A DNA stretch of 60,000 nt from Apostichopus japonicus (lineage: Eukaryota; Echinodermata; Holothuroidea; Aspidochirotida; Stichopodidae), in assembly GCF_037975245.1 (NCBI RefSeq), contig NC_092566.1, forward strand, positions 5,086,001-5,146,000, given 5' to 3'. How positions within the stretch are numbered: position 1 is the first letter of the stretch; every line of letters starts with the position of its first letter. Of the stretch, positions 45,995 to 58,800 are shown piece by piece. The position numbers and the translations under genes were made by a program. The notes below the pieces were generated by a model. It was not told the origin of the DNA and searched no databases. It saw nothing but the letters and a program-made list of their open reading frames with translations.

Positions 45995-48900
45995 GTACGT
46001 AAATTACATAGTAGGCATAGGTTAGTCTATAGGCTAAGTTAGGCTTGGCCTCACTTAGTCAGTGTACACGTTTAAGCATCAATGAGGTAATTCAACAACA
46101 ATTGACTCACAATATGGAACTCAGAATAAGTTGGCCTCCATTGAGCCTGAAATACTGCAGGATTGTTATACCAATACTTTACTAGGCTAGGACCTATATT
46201 GTGCTTGTATTGCATGTGGACGTATCAGAGTGAAACAGTTGAAGCCAAAGTGAGGCTACAGCTGATATGAAAAGGCCTTCTTCATAACTTTGGCTCGGTT
46301 TATGTCTCATTTTCTAGCAGAACGAGGGCTGTTTTGGCCTACAGTCGCTATTTCAAATTCTGGAAAGAAATAAAAATTGTAACCTAGGCTAGCTCAAAAT
46401 GTACTGCAACTCAAAAAGTTAGTGCTACTTTGACTATGGAGATTTCTCAATGATTGGCTGGTGATTCAACATATTTCTGGTTTCATCGCAAATGTTTTAT
46501 CTTGCCATTAGTAAAGTACTATTGGTTGGCAGACGATTGATCTTTGGTGATGGAATTTGTGTCTCTTTGGTTAGTTATTTCTTGTCTAAGCATTTGCTAG
46601 CTAGATGCATTCCCTTTCATTTTGAATTAACCATTTTTCTTTAATAGAAAAGAAGAATACATCTAACACCAGAGCAAGCAAGTGACTTTTATGCAGAGCA
46701 CTATGGCAAGATGTTCTTCCCTAGTTTAGTTGCATATATGAGCAGCGGTCCCATTATTGTCATGGTTTTAGCAAAAGAAAATGCTATTCCATACTGGAGG
46801 GAACTTTGTGGTCCAACAAACAGCATGAAAGCCAGAGAAACCCATCCTGACAGGTATTAAAAAAAATTCTTTCTGTGTACCTTTCTTTTTGAGCCAATTA
46901 TGGTAAAAAGAAAAGTATTTCCTTGATTTCACAGCAAACATAATACAGTAGATTAACCAGGTTGAGATGGGACCTGAGGAAACTGTGTACATCATTAGTT
47001 GATGAAAGTGTAACCTAAATTTTAAAGTTGCAGAGACCTTAGTTAAAGCACTGGAAATATCATTCTGCCAGCAATCCCTGCAAAGAGTCACTGCACAAGT
47101 TTTACTACCATCCAAATGTACATGTTCCTAACGGCAGGATGCATTTAAAATATCCAAGACGATGATTGTCTGGATTTCACTTATCTTTTTCTCAAAGAGA
47201 AGTTTATGATTTGACAGAAAAGTGCAAGCAGATTGTTATGTGTAGCCTATTATGTGTATGTTGTGGATGCTTCACCTTGAATAAAGCCTAACCATGTCTA
47301 GTAAGCTCTAGACAAAATGAGAGAGAAATGGAGAAAACCATCAGATCAATGACATTTCACAGGAGATATTGTAGACTAGATCTTTGGACTCCTTTCAAAA
47401 TTCTCACAGTTTGTTAAAATTTCAGTTGCTTCTGCACTATTCCGAATGAAGCTTTTTGGTTGCTTTTCTGTTAAACATGTAGTTTACTTTGTCATGTACA
47501 GTATCAGGGCATTGTACGGAGTAGACGACCAAAGGAATGCAGTCCACGGCAGTGATGGTATAGTCAATGCAGAACGAGAAATTAGATTCATGTTCAATGA
47601 CAGTAAGTTAAAGATATGTTAATTTAATAAATTAAGTTACAAATGGTCCTTAATATCGCTGCCAATTATTTAAAGTAGTCTATCAGTTGAAATGAATATA
47701 TGTGAGTGATGAAAAAGGAAATCTTAGGACACAGGACAAACTTTTAATCGTCGTCCAAGATGATCAAATTACTATTCGGATGAACATAATCAGCTATGGA
47801 GGTTGCCTGATGGATGAATAGTTGTTTACATGGATATCAGATTTTCCTTGGGACTATATACCCCCAAATTGGTAGAATAATAAATTGGTAACAGTCTCAT
47901 CCCAAAAGCCTCCTTTTTTTTTCTTCGAACAACCAGATTTGCTGTTCAGATGACCAAAATGTAAAGACTGCAGAAACAATTCCTTACAAATTTGCTCTGG
48001 GACATTTGACTTTAAGCTACAAATAAATGGAAAATGCAAACCTGGGACCAGATTGCATTTGTTATTTAAACCAATTGCATATAGGTGCTAGTACTGAGAA
48101 TAAACATGAGAGTGTGAGATCATTATGAGACAAATTATGTGTCATACTCATATATTCATCATATTTATGTGATATCTATTTTTCTGCTCACATCTGTGAT
48201 GTAGTGGCACGATGATATAACAGGGTTTTGTAAGAGGGAGAGAAGAAAGCAAGTGTTGGTCTCATACTCAATAAGAAAATTGACACCTAATGTCTTGTTA
48301 TATTTTATAGATTAGATAAGAATTTTTTGTTGTTGTAAACCTTCTTCAATTAACAAACTAACTTAAAGCTAGCCATGCAATCACCAGGCTGTACATTGAG
48401 TAATATGAGAACCATAATAATATTATCATGAACAAAAGAACTTTGCAATTAGAATTGTAGATAGGAACTTAAGATATGTATAGCACTTACATACTAATCT
48501 GAATCTATACATTAATTGCTCTCATATATATAATTGTTTAATTTTGTTTTTTACCCACAACTTTGTAGGTATTGTGGAACCCATTCCTGTAAAGCAGGCT
48601 GCTAAAGATTACCTGGAGAGGGCAGTTAATATTACATTGCTAGCAGGTTTGACAGAACTGTGCAAAAAGAAACCAGAAGATCCAGTGGTGAGTTCTGCAC
48701 GTAATCTTGACAGTTTTATCATGTTTAATCTCAGCTTGGAATTGAACCAAATACTTAGACAGACAGTAGACTAGAACTTGCACCTATCTGTGGTATGAAC
48801 ATTATCATGTTTGTATAAGAGCAAAGCATATGGTAACCAAATGTAATAACGACCATTGTTTTAATTTGCATCAACTTCTCTCTCTGATCTCTATATGTAC

Positions 48901-49632
48901 TATCACATATTGAGATATTCACATTCAGCATGGAAGGCAGTTTTTGTACTATGTTAAGCAGCCCCATTCTGCATGTGGAGAAACCTGAACGGCTGGTAAC
49001 TTCATAGCAAGTGGCTACCCAATTATTAATTTTTGGCCAATATTTGGTCAAAAAGTTACTAAATTTCACTTTGCAAACTGATGCAGAAGGCAAGTTGTGT
49101 GGTCTTAAATTTTGAATTATCTTTTGCATGGTTAGCAGTTAATTTTGGCTCTGCATGTTTATAAAAGTGAAATTCCGACCAACAGAATACCTGATGTGGA
49201 ATTAGATGAGGTTTCACAGTTGTTCTCTTATTAATAACTGTGAGTGTCCCATAAACCCAATCGTTGGGTCAGTGTACATATATGTAAAACAGATCACCTT
49301 TTGTTTATATGTGTTAGTATGAATACATACTTTGCTTATATCCTGATTAATAAGAGTCATTAATTAGAGAACTATTTATTTTGGTCTGATTCATGTTTGT
49401 CAGCTGTGACTTCAGTCAGTCGCTTGGACCCTTCTTTATATTCGTAGGATCTCATTTTTTAACTCACTACAAAATTTATGTTAGATATTTGCAGCATTTT
49501 CTGAATGCTATACATACTAAATAACGAGTCCCTTTTCATTTCCTCTTACAGAAATGGTTAGCAGACTGGTTAATAGCCAACAATCCCAACAAACCAACGA
49601 TCAACGATAACTACAAGGTTGAAGAGTCGTGA
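45848..49632 (+). CDS. NME5: NME5-like protein (NDK domain plus DPY30-type tail), complete
   Basis: Five exons (45848-45994, 46648-46853, 47502-47602, 48569-48687, 49552-49632) join in frame to 654 nt, 217 aa plus TGA; human NME5 is about 212 aa. The ATG is preceded by an in-frame TAA at 45839. Residues about 12-145 are an NDK domain: PQIYVERTLAMVKPDAIHK, RSGFTIL, YMSSGPIIVMVLAKENAI, THPDSIRALYG, NAVHGSDG. The catalytic-type His (HGSD), Lys (VKPD), Asn and Arg are present. The tail QAAKDYLERAVNITLLAGLT, then ELCKKKPEDPVKWLADWL, is the DPY30-type helical pair. NME5 is a radial-spoke component of motile cilia, related to algal RSP23. Whether it has kinase activity is not settled. Confidence 0.95.
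46648..46853 (+). CDS. NME5: NME5-like exon 2
   Basis: Begins KRRIHLTPEQASDFYAEHYG and ends ARETHPD plus two bases. It matches human LSPEQCSNFYVEKYGKMFF closely. Acceptor TTTAATAG, donor CAG|GTATTA. Confidence 0.95.
47502..47602 (+). CDS. NME5: NME5-like exon 3, with the active-site-type His
   Basis: Reads SIRALYGVDDQRNAVHGSDG, then NAEREIRFMFND. It contains HGSD. Acceptor ATGTACAG, donor GACA|GTAAGT. Confidence 0.95.
48569..48687 (+). CDS. NME5: NME5-like exon 4, DPY30-type region
   Basis: Reads IVEPIPVKQAAKDYLERAVN, then LLAGLTELCKKKPEDPV. Human: IVEPIPIGQAAKDYLNLHI. Acceptor CTTTGTAG, donor GTG|GTGAGT. Confidence 0.95.
49552..49632 (+). CDS. NME5: NME5-like exon 5, C-terminus
   Basis: Reads KWLADWLIANNPNKPTINDN, then YKVEES and TGA. 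Human: WLADWLLKNNPNKPKL. Acceptor CTCTTACAG. Confidence 0.93.
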   Translation, partial: KWLADWLIANNPNKPTINDNYKVEES

Positions 49633-52600
49633 ACTCACACAAAAGATAGTATATAATGAGGAGTTACAAAGATATGAAAATCCAGATTTGACCAAAGTAC
49701 TTAATAATAAAGCTCATGTATTGTGACAAAAGAAGCTGCCATCAAGATGGATAACTTCTGGCCTGGACAAACTCTTACCCCATGACTGGTGTTTGGTTAT
49801 TGTCAGTTCACAAAGACTTCCAACTGTAAAGTGAAACATTCTGAATGAGGATTCAAACTTGAAACTATTCAAACGTTTTCTTGAAACTATTAAAACCGAT
49901 ATGAGACATGTTTTTCACATCGCTGTTTCACCCATTTGTCATCTATATGAGTAAATGCATCACATAAAATTCTCAGGTTTTTATAACAATTTATGAACAT
50001 CCAGAGGTCCAAGATACTAAATTTATTCAGCTTTATATTTACTGAATCTATGGTATACTCCTTTAAGTAAAAAGTGATTTATGCTGATGGTGTTGGCTCC
50101 TCAGTGGAGGCCTAATTGTTAATGTTTAATCCAATGGTTTTATACATTCCAAAAACTCCATCCAAACATGTTCCTTTAAATTTGTATAAAAAGTTAGAGA
50201 AAGGTTTGTCCCTTTACGAATTTGTAATGCACTCCAAACGTTAATGTCTTGTATTTCCTATCAAGTTTTGTGTTGCATCTTACGAACTGAATCGTCTGTT
50301 AGGCTAAGTAGTCCAGCCACTTTGAAGGAGAAGCCTCAGATGTTAAAAGGGATATTTCTAAAAAATCAAAAGTGAACTTCAAGTACAACATGAACTGACA
50401 GCTGTGTTTCCTTCAGTTCACTACATCAAAACCAATATGAAAAAGTTTTCCTTTGAAGATGTATATTTCATTGGCACTGTTAACAAAAAAAGTAGAAATT
50501 TGAGGCAGTTACAAAAAAGTTGTTGCATATTTTCTCACTTTGGAAAAGTATGTGATTGAATTTCTCTAATGCCCACATCTTGTTTATGAGTGCAGAAAGT
50601 TGCCTCAATACTGCTCCAGTTGATTTCCACCCTTGAAATGGATAACTCATGATAACATGATTAGTAAGATCTAAACTGAATATTACAAGCAAAAGTGCTA
50701 TTACAAATTTTGCATTTTCATACAACATGGACATTTTAAATTCTTGAAAATTGTAAAACCAATTTCTTCTTGTGAACCCGTGTTAAGATGTTGATTTCGG
50801 TATACATTCTTTGTTATTGATTCTTTCTTGTACATCAAAGGATATACTAAAATTAATATCATTCTCTGTTTTGTTTCATGAGGGAAATTCAACAAATATT
50901 GTATATATACTGTTAGTTCTGTTCAAGTTCCTCACAACTTTTTCAGTTATTATTCTGCTATTGGATTGAGACATATTGTAAATAAAGAACAGACCAAAGA
51001 AATTGATTCTACGCTTTTCTTTTATTTTAAAGCTTTCTCTTCCTGTGTTATCAAAACAACACGCAAATGTTCTAGTGCAATTCATATTGTTAGCTACAGA
51101 CATTTAAAAACATAAAAGCACATTTATCAAACTTGTTAAAGTTCAATTATTATTTACCCTGATTTTATGAAAGACTATGAAAAGGTGTAGAAAGATAAAA
51201 ATACATGTGCTTGATAGAATTTTATTTCACCAAAAAGTACTGTAAAAAGGTGACCCACGGCCACCGTGCTGTTGCTCGCCATTTTTTATCACCAACTTAA
51301 TAATAATTAACATTACCGGCATTAACACCAGATTCAAACAGGTACCTATAATGCTGTTATTCCCCATCAAAATGCTAAGTATTTCCTTTCATGTAAAACT
51401 TTTTAATTTAGCATCAATAGAAAATATTGAAAACCTCCCCTGGTTCTTACCGAAAAAATATGCCGGGTAAGGGAATTTGTTTTAGACCTAAGCTATGTCT
51501 TCACACATACGTTTCAAAGGCACACTTCCTAGACTATGGGTCGCATACCCCCAATATGAGTTGCCATGCTTTTAGAGTCTGTCGCAAGTCAGGTTATGCG
51601 AAGAAAAATAATCGGTAAGCAAATGCTACCGAAGGAAACAGTAGATTTCCTTCATGTTAAGTTGCTTCCTTTTCCCAAGTCTTTCACAGATGTGTAATTT
51701 GTTGTTGTTTACTGACTTTCAGACAATGTGTAATTATATCAGACATTGCGTGGAACTCTAAAGTAACAGTATTTTTTGTTGGAGTGTTAATCATCTGTTG
51801 TAATCAACCTACAAACCCAACACACATTTTTTTTTTTGACAGGAGGCATTACTTTTTTTGAAACAGCCAGCTAGCTGGATAAAACAGCACTTCGATACAA
51901 ATCCAAGAGAAATTGATGGATATGCATATTGCAACAAAACAAATAAAAATACAAAAACAGACACTTACATACAAAACAGAGGAGAGACAAACCAATTTTT
52001 AGAAATAAATGCTATAAAAAAAAACTCTAAATGTGTATTTCTAAGCAAACGTTTCTAAAGCAAACAAAAAAGTTGTTCCCATCTTGAAATAAAGATATCA
52101 CTAGAAAGCCCTTCCTTTAGCTATGATTTACAGCTGCACTAATACTTCTTTTCAGAACTCTGCTGCAAAATATACTAAACCAGGCATAAAACCAGGGAAG
52201 AGGGTGTGCCCCTCCCCCCCCTCCCACTTTAGCACCACATAAGAAAATTAAAAAGTTGCTTTTAGCACAACCTTGCATGTAGACCTAGTAAAAACACTTT
52301 GTTCATAGCCTAAATATGCACAATTTTACATCTATAATTTCAACTTTGTTTCTGGAGGGGTAGGGGCCCCATAGACCCTTCAAAATTAGTTGCCTTCAAC
52401 AACATTAGGACCACACACCCTCCTTCAAATCCCGGAATCCAGCATTCTTTGTACAAGGAGGTGGGGGCTAATCTGTATCAGTAAATGACATCTTCTTCCC
52501 ATGTAGCAAAATCACTATCTAATTTATCATGCAAAGTTTTTTCTCCCGTTAACATGTTATTACGGGAAACGATATTGCTACCAGTTATCATTACTAACAT

Positions 52601-52826
52601 TACTAACTTGTATATAGTTTACTAATACACACAATTTTTGCTTCATGAAAAAGACAAAACGATTTTGGGACTTTTCTTGAAAAACTTTGTGGGATGTTGT
52701 AGTGGTATCTATGGGATGCCAGCAGGGGTAAAGAACAATTTCCCTACATTTTTGCCTCATTACAAATCATCCCTCTTCCCTCACCCCATTCTTATTCCCC
52801 CCCCCCCCAAGTCTTCTCGAGCTTGA
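49633..52826. other. Tail-to-tail 3' region between NME5 and the class C GPCR gene
   Basis: No coding recognised. It carries possible 3' UTRs of both genes: AATAAA at 49706 and 50981 for plus; TTTATT at 51221 (AATAAA on minus) as a weak candidate for the GPCR. Poly-C tracts occur near 52207 and 52797. Small open frames here have no homology I can see. Confidence 0.5.
49706..49711 (+). terminator. Candidate polyadenylation signal for NME5
   Basis: AATAAA 74 nt after the stop codon, followed by a GT-rich stretch (CATGTATTGTG). A second AATAAA lies at 50981-50986, so a longer 3' UTR is possible. Confidence 0.45.
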
Positions 52827-52921
52827 TTACATTTTGCTTTCATACTTCATTGCAGCTGGATCGTCGTAGGTATGGTTGTCTTGTCCACCTGTAGCACCAT
52901 TCACCTCTGAAGAATTGGAAT
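52827..52921 (-). CDS. Class C GPCR: C-terminal tail
   Basis: 31 codons including TAA: SNSSEVNGATGGQDNHTYDD, then PAAMKYESKM. Acceptor TTTATAG. The frame and phase match exon 54349-54585. The composition is hydrophilic; there is no clear PDZ-binding class motif. Confidence 0.85.
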
Positions 52922-55792
52922 CTATAAAGGACAAAAACAAAAGGAAAAAACTGATAATGTTGGTAGTCACATTTGAACATTTAAGAAACAATTAAGAAGA
53001 ATTAAAACAATTTATAAAAAGTTAAAAAAAAATTAAAAATAATCATAATAATAAAAAAAAAACAATTACAAAAAACAATAAAAGAAATAATTTATGCATG
53101 TTCGGAACTGAATTTTTATAAAAGTTTGTTATGAAACAACAAGTTAGTAGAATAAATCCTGTGCATATCTTGTACTTTAACCAGGAGAGAGCAAAGTAAA
53201 GGTATGCCAGGGGGAGGAGGGGGAGGAGGGGGAGGAGGGGGAGGAGGGGGGTTCCTTTGTCAGTTGCATCCTGTAAGAGCCTAGAAGTTACTACAGTTTT
53301 GGGACTCAACGTGTAAATAATGTAATACTGTCGTCGTAACATTTTCCAAATTTACCTCACGTTCATTCCGACATCTTTTGGCAATACAAGACGTGAATAT
53401 TTTATAGATATATAACAGATCAAGGGTGTGAAGAATTCAGGTGATATAGATCGAGCCAAAACCTTTGCATTCAAAGTTACCTTCAAACTGACAATACTTT
53501 TCCTGTTTAATAACAGGGCAGGGAACAGCTGATAAAGTTGATTTCTCATTTTCATTCTTTTCATCTTCTAGGCAATCATGTACATCTTGAGGTTGTTGGA
53601 GGGGGAGGGTGGAGAAAACTATTATGGAATGTTTGTTAAGCACACTATAAAAATTCTTTAATTAGCAAATTGCTTTCAAAGAGCCAATTGAATCACAAGT
53701 GAAGCTAAGAAACTTGTAAATAAGCTCTGTCTATATGCGTTCCCATCTAGAAATACATGCCATGATGTCTGTGTTTCCATTTGTTCTGGAAGGGTTGATT
53801 TTAGATATGTTAGAAAACCACTTTGTTTGAAAACCATAATGGAATGTGAGACGCTGGAGTAAAAAATCCTCACATGGAAGCATTAAAGGCATTGAAGACT
53901 CGCTCCAAACCGTGTGCCGCGCTCTGAAAAAGTTAACTTTCCGTTGCTTGCAAGTGAAGTTTTTTTTCTTGTCAATACAGTATGCAGACAGCAATAAAAT
54001 GTGATACCTCGTTATCTTTTACCTAGACCTGAGATGTCCATCCCTGCTTTGTACACTGTCTTGTGGGTATTGACCGTAGCTGTATGTATTGACTGTACAC
54101 TAGTGTCTAATTACCGACGGTAGCAAGCTGTGTGTGTATTTTCTGGGATCGATGGTGGTTTCGAACACTTCTGTTAAGCCTCATTCGAAACTAGGTCAGA
54201 TTACCGGCATGAGACGTTTCTTTGTGCACGAGTCTCCACACCCTTTAAAATCTGGGGCTTATCTCCCTCTGGGGAAGTTATAATGGAGTTAAAGGAGCTT
54301 ACCCAAATATATTTATTCTATTGTTATTATTACAATGATTGTACATACCGATCCTCTCCCTCCGGTTAGCATCTCTAAACTCTCCGGAGACCACACTGGC
54401 ACTGTCGCTGAACGGGTCATGTTTCCTCCACAAGTTGAAGATGCGGATGGGGACGAAGAAGAACAAGAGCAGGTAGCCGAGAGCAATCGACATCAGAGAG
54501 GTTGCGATGATGTACATGCGGTTATCATTAAAGATGTCAGTGATGATTCCAAGGACAATCCAGGCAACCACCAAGATAATACAAGCTTGTTAAAAAGAGA
54601 CAAGTATCGTGGATTGGTTCGTCAAATATATTCCTTATAAACTTAAAGGATGACTTTAAGCACAATATTAAAGTAGTAGACCACATTAAAAGAACCCTGA
54701 TATCACTCCAGGTTGGATTCCTATAATACTTTTAATTTTTGAGGAATGACCCTTTAAATATGAGAGGTTTTGCTTGGACTTTAAAATGTCAAGACTGAAA
54801 TTCTGCTTAAGTCAGCCTTTAAGGACTTTATTGTCTTTTTGTTCCAAAAGTGAATAGTAAATGATTGATTTATCTAAGCTTTTGACAGAACATCCACACC
54901 CCAACCCCTCCCCCCCCAAAAGAAAATCATAATCATAATCATAAAACCCCTTGCTGAGCTGACGTTTATCATCAAAAGCTTAAAAAATAATTGATATTGC
55001 AGAAGTCGATATTACTTACAGATTACGCAGATGAATCCCAGCCAGATTTCTATGGATAGGATAGTTGAACTCCGACACATAGCTAGAATAGACACAAAGA
55101 CAGTGGCCAGCATCAGGACAAACAGAAAGAGCAGGGAAATTGCATAATGGCCGTCCATAAACTGACAGTATGCGACACAGTCGGAGTCGAACACTACCGC
55201 AGGACGCTGAAGTAGCCACTGTTGAAGGACCATTATGATCGTGATGACGGACAACCAAAGGAACAGTCTAGCTTGGCTCTTGTTGTTGATGTAGAGGGTG
55301 CGAGGACCCGTTATTCTCTTCTCTCTGGCCAGGATTCGGTAGATCCTCACTGTCATCAGAAAAACCGCTAGGAAGGCAGAGGTGAGCACGGCGCTGTAGG
55401 CTGTCCTCCTCACCCCACATACCAGAGGCGACGGCGGCAAGCGGAACAAAGCATTCTGAGCAAAGGTGCAGATGATGAAGATGAGGAGAACGGTGGTGAG
55501 GAAGACGGAATAGACCTGAGCTTGAGGACTGTGGTGCTGGATCAAGACACCAAAGATGAACATCACCGAGATGATGATACCCGCAGCAGAGAGAAACACC
55601 ACCGGGAGTAACCATTCGTCTTTCAGGCTTGGTAGATAAAGAAACTCTTTACAAGTGGTTTGGGAAGACTTGACTGTTCCTCGGACAGAATTGGTGTCTT
55701 CTAAATAAACGTTTTTGATGGTCAGTGTGCCATCCTCCCATGATCCAACCTGTATTATGAATGGAAATGAAAATATGTTTTTGACAAATATA

Positions 55793-55834
<42 letters not shown>

Positions 55835-58800
55835 TATATATATATATATATATATATTAGTGTTTACACAGGTCCAAAAATCGGGAACCGGGTACCCGAG
55901 GGCCGTTACCCGTCGGGTATCCGGGTACCCGAAAAAAATTGTTTACCCTCGTGTATCACGATTTTCAAGAAATTACATATTGGATGCTGTAAGCTAATAA
56001 GTGCATTATATTCTCTACTGATTATGTTTTCATGTTCAAATACGTAGGTGTAAAATATCGTATGAAACCCCCCTCAATAATTTTTATTTGCTTCTGTTTC
56101 TTTCATTAACTTGTTAATAAATTAATTATTTAATAATAATTAGCATTACTACTAACATCGCACTGCCGCCGCTGCTTATGCTAGCTCGTGCACGTCTATT
56201 GGATCAATATAAATATCCAATTAAGCTCTTAAACAGTTTTTAATACTACTACTATCTATTATGCAGGCCCAGGGTTCGCATTAGCCGCGAGATTGCGCGA
56301 TTCGCGCAATTTGATCGCATTTGGAATAAACGATTAGTAAAAAGCCACTTGTGATTACTATTTTTTTGTTATCCCGTTTATAATCCATAAACACCGTGTA
56401 AAATTCCTTGTCAGCCTTTCCTGCTTTGAAATAAACGAATGAATAAATAATAATTTCTTCCACATGGTAGCCTAACACCACACTAAGTCAATGAGAAATC
56501 TAGCTAAGCCTAACCATCTGTTTATTTGCTGTAGTTGTGACGCAGTTATAAGACATCCATGGAATACTTTCGTTATTGCTGTTACATTCGACCACATGGT
56601 TGCCTAACACCACACTAAGTTAATGGGGGTAGTCTAGCCTAGCCATCTGTTTATCAGCTGAAATTGTGACGCAGTTATAAGATATCTATTGAAAGCTTTC
56701 GTTATTGCTGTTCTCTTCAAACACATGGTAGCCTAACAACACACTAAGTCAATGGGATATCAGCCTAACCATCGGTTTGCAATTTTTTTTAAACAATCAC
56801 ACTTTGCGTATGATTCGGGTAATAAATTAGGAACCGGGTAGTATCGCTTCGAGTGGGCCTCTTCGTTATTGCTGTTATCTTCGACCACATTGTAGCCTAA
56901 CACCACACTAAGTCAATGGGAAATCTGCCTAACCGTCGGTTTGCCATTTTTTTTTTTTTAAATGACACTTTGCTTAGGATTCGGGTAATAAATTAAGAAC
57001 CGGGTAGTATCGCGTCGGGCGGGTACCCGGATAACCCGTGCAAACACTAATATATATACATAACTACAGCCACACATATTGGCCAAACATTGGCCAAACA
57101 CCAGAGTGATAACTGAGAGTAAACAACATTCAACTGGCTGATTTTATTGTAGAGTTGGGAGGGTGTGGTGTGGACTTGTTTTCTAGAATTTTCTATTCAA
57201 GATAAACTAACAAGTGAACTTCTCAGAAGATTCTGATCTCACCTCACCTTTTCTACCTAAATGAAAATCGAAGAAGATGATGATTATATTCAGGTGTGAC
57301 ACAGTGAAGATTTCTATGTAGATTACGCTCAAAACACAACCAGCTACGCTATGAAGGTCATCAGCATTGCCCTTAAATATGCTAAAAGGTCAAATATTGG
57401 TTTTTGTTACTAACATTTACAACTAACATTTTACTGCCAACCTAGCTGATAACATTTTGCTTCATCAAGAGATGAAATGGTCTGATTAAAATCTCAAAAT
57501 TGAAGTAGTTATAAGGGTACAACATAACAAATTTTTGTCTAGAAGACACACTGATATGAATATGCATAAAAGTATATAATATGTCATGAATATGCATACC
57601 TGAGAGACCTCTCCATTCATATTGCTGTTCCATATGTCAAAGCCTTCAACAGCTGAGCCTTTCCTCATCGTTACCATACGTCCACCTTCGCTTTCGAACT
57701 CCTGATCCGCCATGATATCTTTCACCCCTGCTGGGGTAACCTGAAAGAATGCCTTGCAGAGACCCTCACTGCCAATCCCACACATTTCGCTCTTAATGGC
57801 ATCGATGCCCCTAGCTAGGGCATAAACGCTGTCAATAATGTTCTGCGCATTAATGCTCGCCAACGAATTTTGGATCCGATCCGAGGTATCGCACCGTCGG
57901 CTGTTCTGCCCGGTCAAGACACATCCATAATTGGTCGTGATAAATTCATCAAACCATGGATTATCTGAGTTCTCTCCAGCCCCCAAGGAGGTAATGTAGT
58001 CATCAAAATCATCTAAAGTACGCCTTGTTGAGACGATGAGGGCACCGTGGAGTTGGGAAGGCAGCGTCACCGAGGGAGAGGGGCCGTAGGGGTCGATGAT
58101 GATGAAGGTTATGTGACGATCTATTTCCATTCTCGTTAATATATCTTCTGCAGTCGAGAGGGACATCACTAAAATGGCAACATTGCTCTCTCTTGCATTC
58201 AAGGCATCTTGAATAGAGCTTACATCGATGTTGGAGTCATAACTTTGCATAAATTCGACGAAAACTCCGATTTCTTCTCGTGCGCTAAATATGGATTCTG
58301 CCACTGCAAAGAACACATCACAAGAGAGGAGTTTCCTAAATTTACAAATTATGACAAGAGATCTTGCTATTCCATTAATTATGAAGACTCCCAAAGTTGT
58401 GTTGCCATGGTTACAAAACTTTTTAAATGAAATTAAATCTTGTAGACTTTGAACCATTCTTGAAACAAATGCAGAGACGATTTCTCAATCACTCTTCCAA
58501 GAATTATCGATGGTCATTATTGGTTTCACCTGGACATTTGAGGACCATACTTGGGCGAAATTCTTAACTACACCTTTACTTGATCAAAAATTTAATAAAA
58601 AATTGCATTTGAATTTACACCTTGACTCTGGTGTCATCTAGTTCATTATTAAAGTTGGGTTGTTTGAAGAATTTTCAGACAATAGTGAATTGTCACTTTC
58701 AACTTTCATGACTTTTCGAGTATGCATGTCCACAATCATAAACCTTTTTGAAAGTACAGACGTTACTTTTAAACGAGTGAATTACTATTTTAAACTTACA

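Noticed and set aside
51427-51618. 63-codon plus-strand frame between NME5 and the GPCR
   Set aside because: No homology, no splice context, and within the presumed 3' regions.
54335-54640. 101-codon plus-strand frame
   Set aside because: Antisense of GPCR exon 54349-54585, which has matching phases and transmembrane helices.
55268-55615. Second minus-strand frame within the GPCR helix exon
   Set aside because: Shifted frame; the hydrophobic helices are in the other frame.
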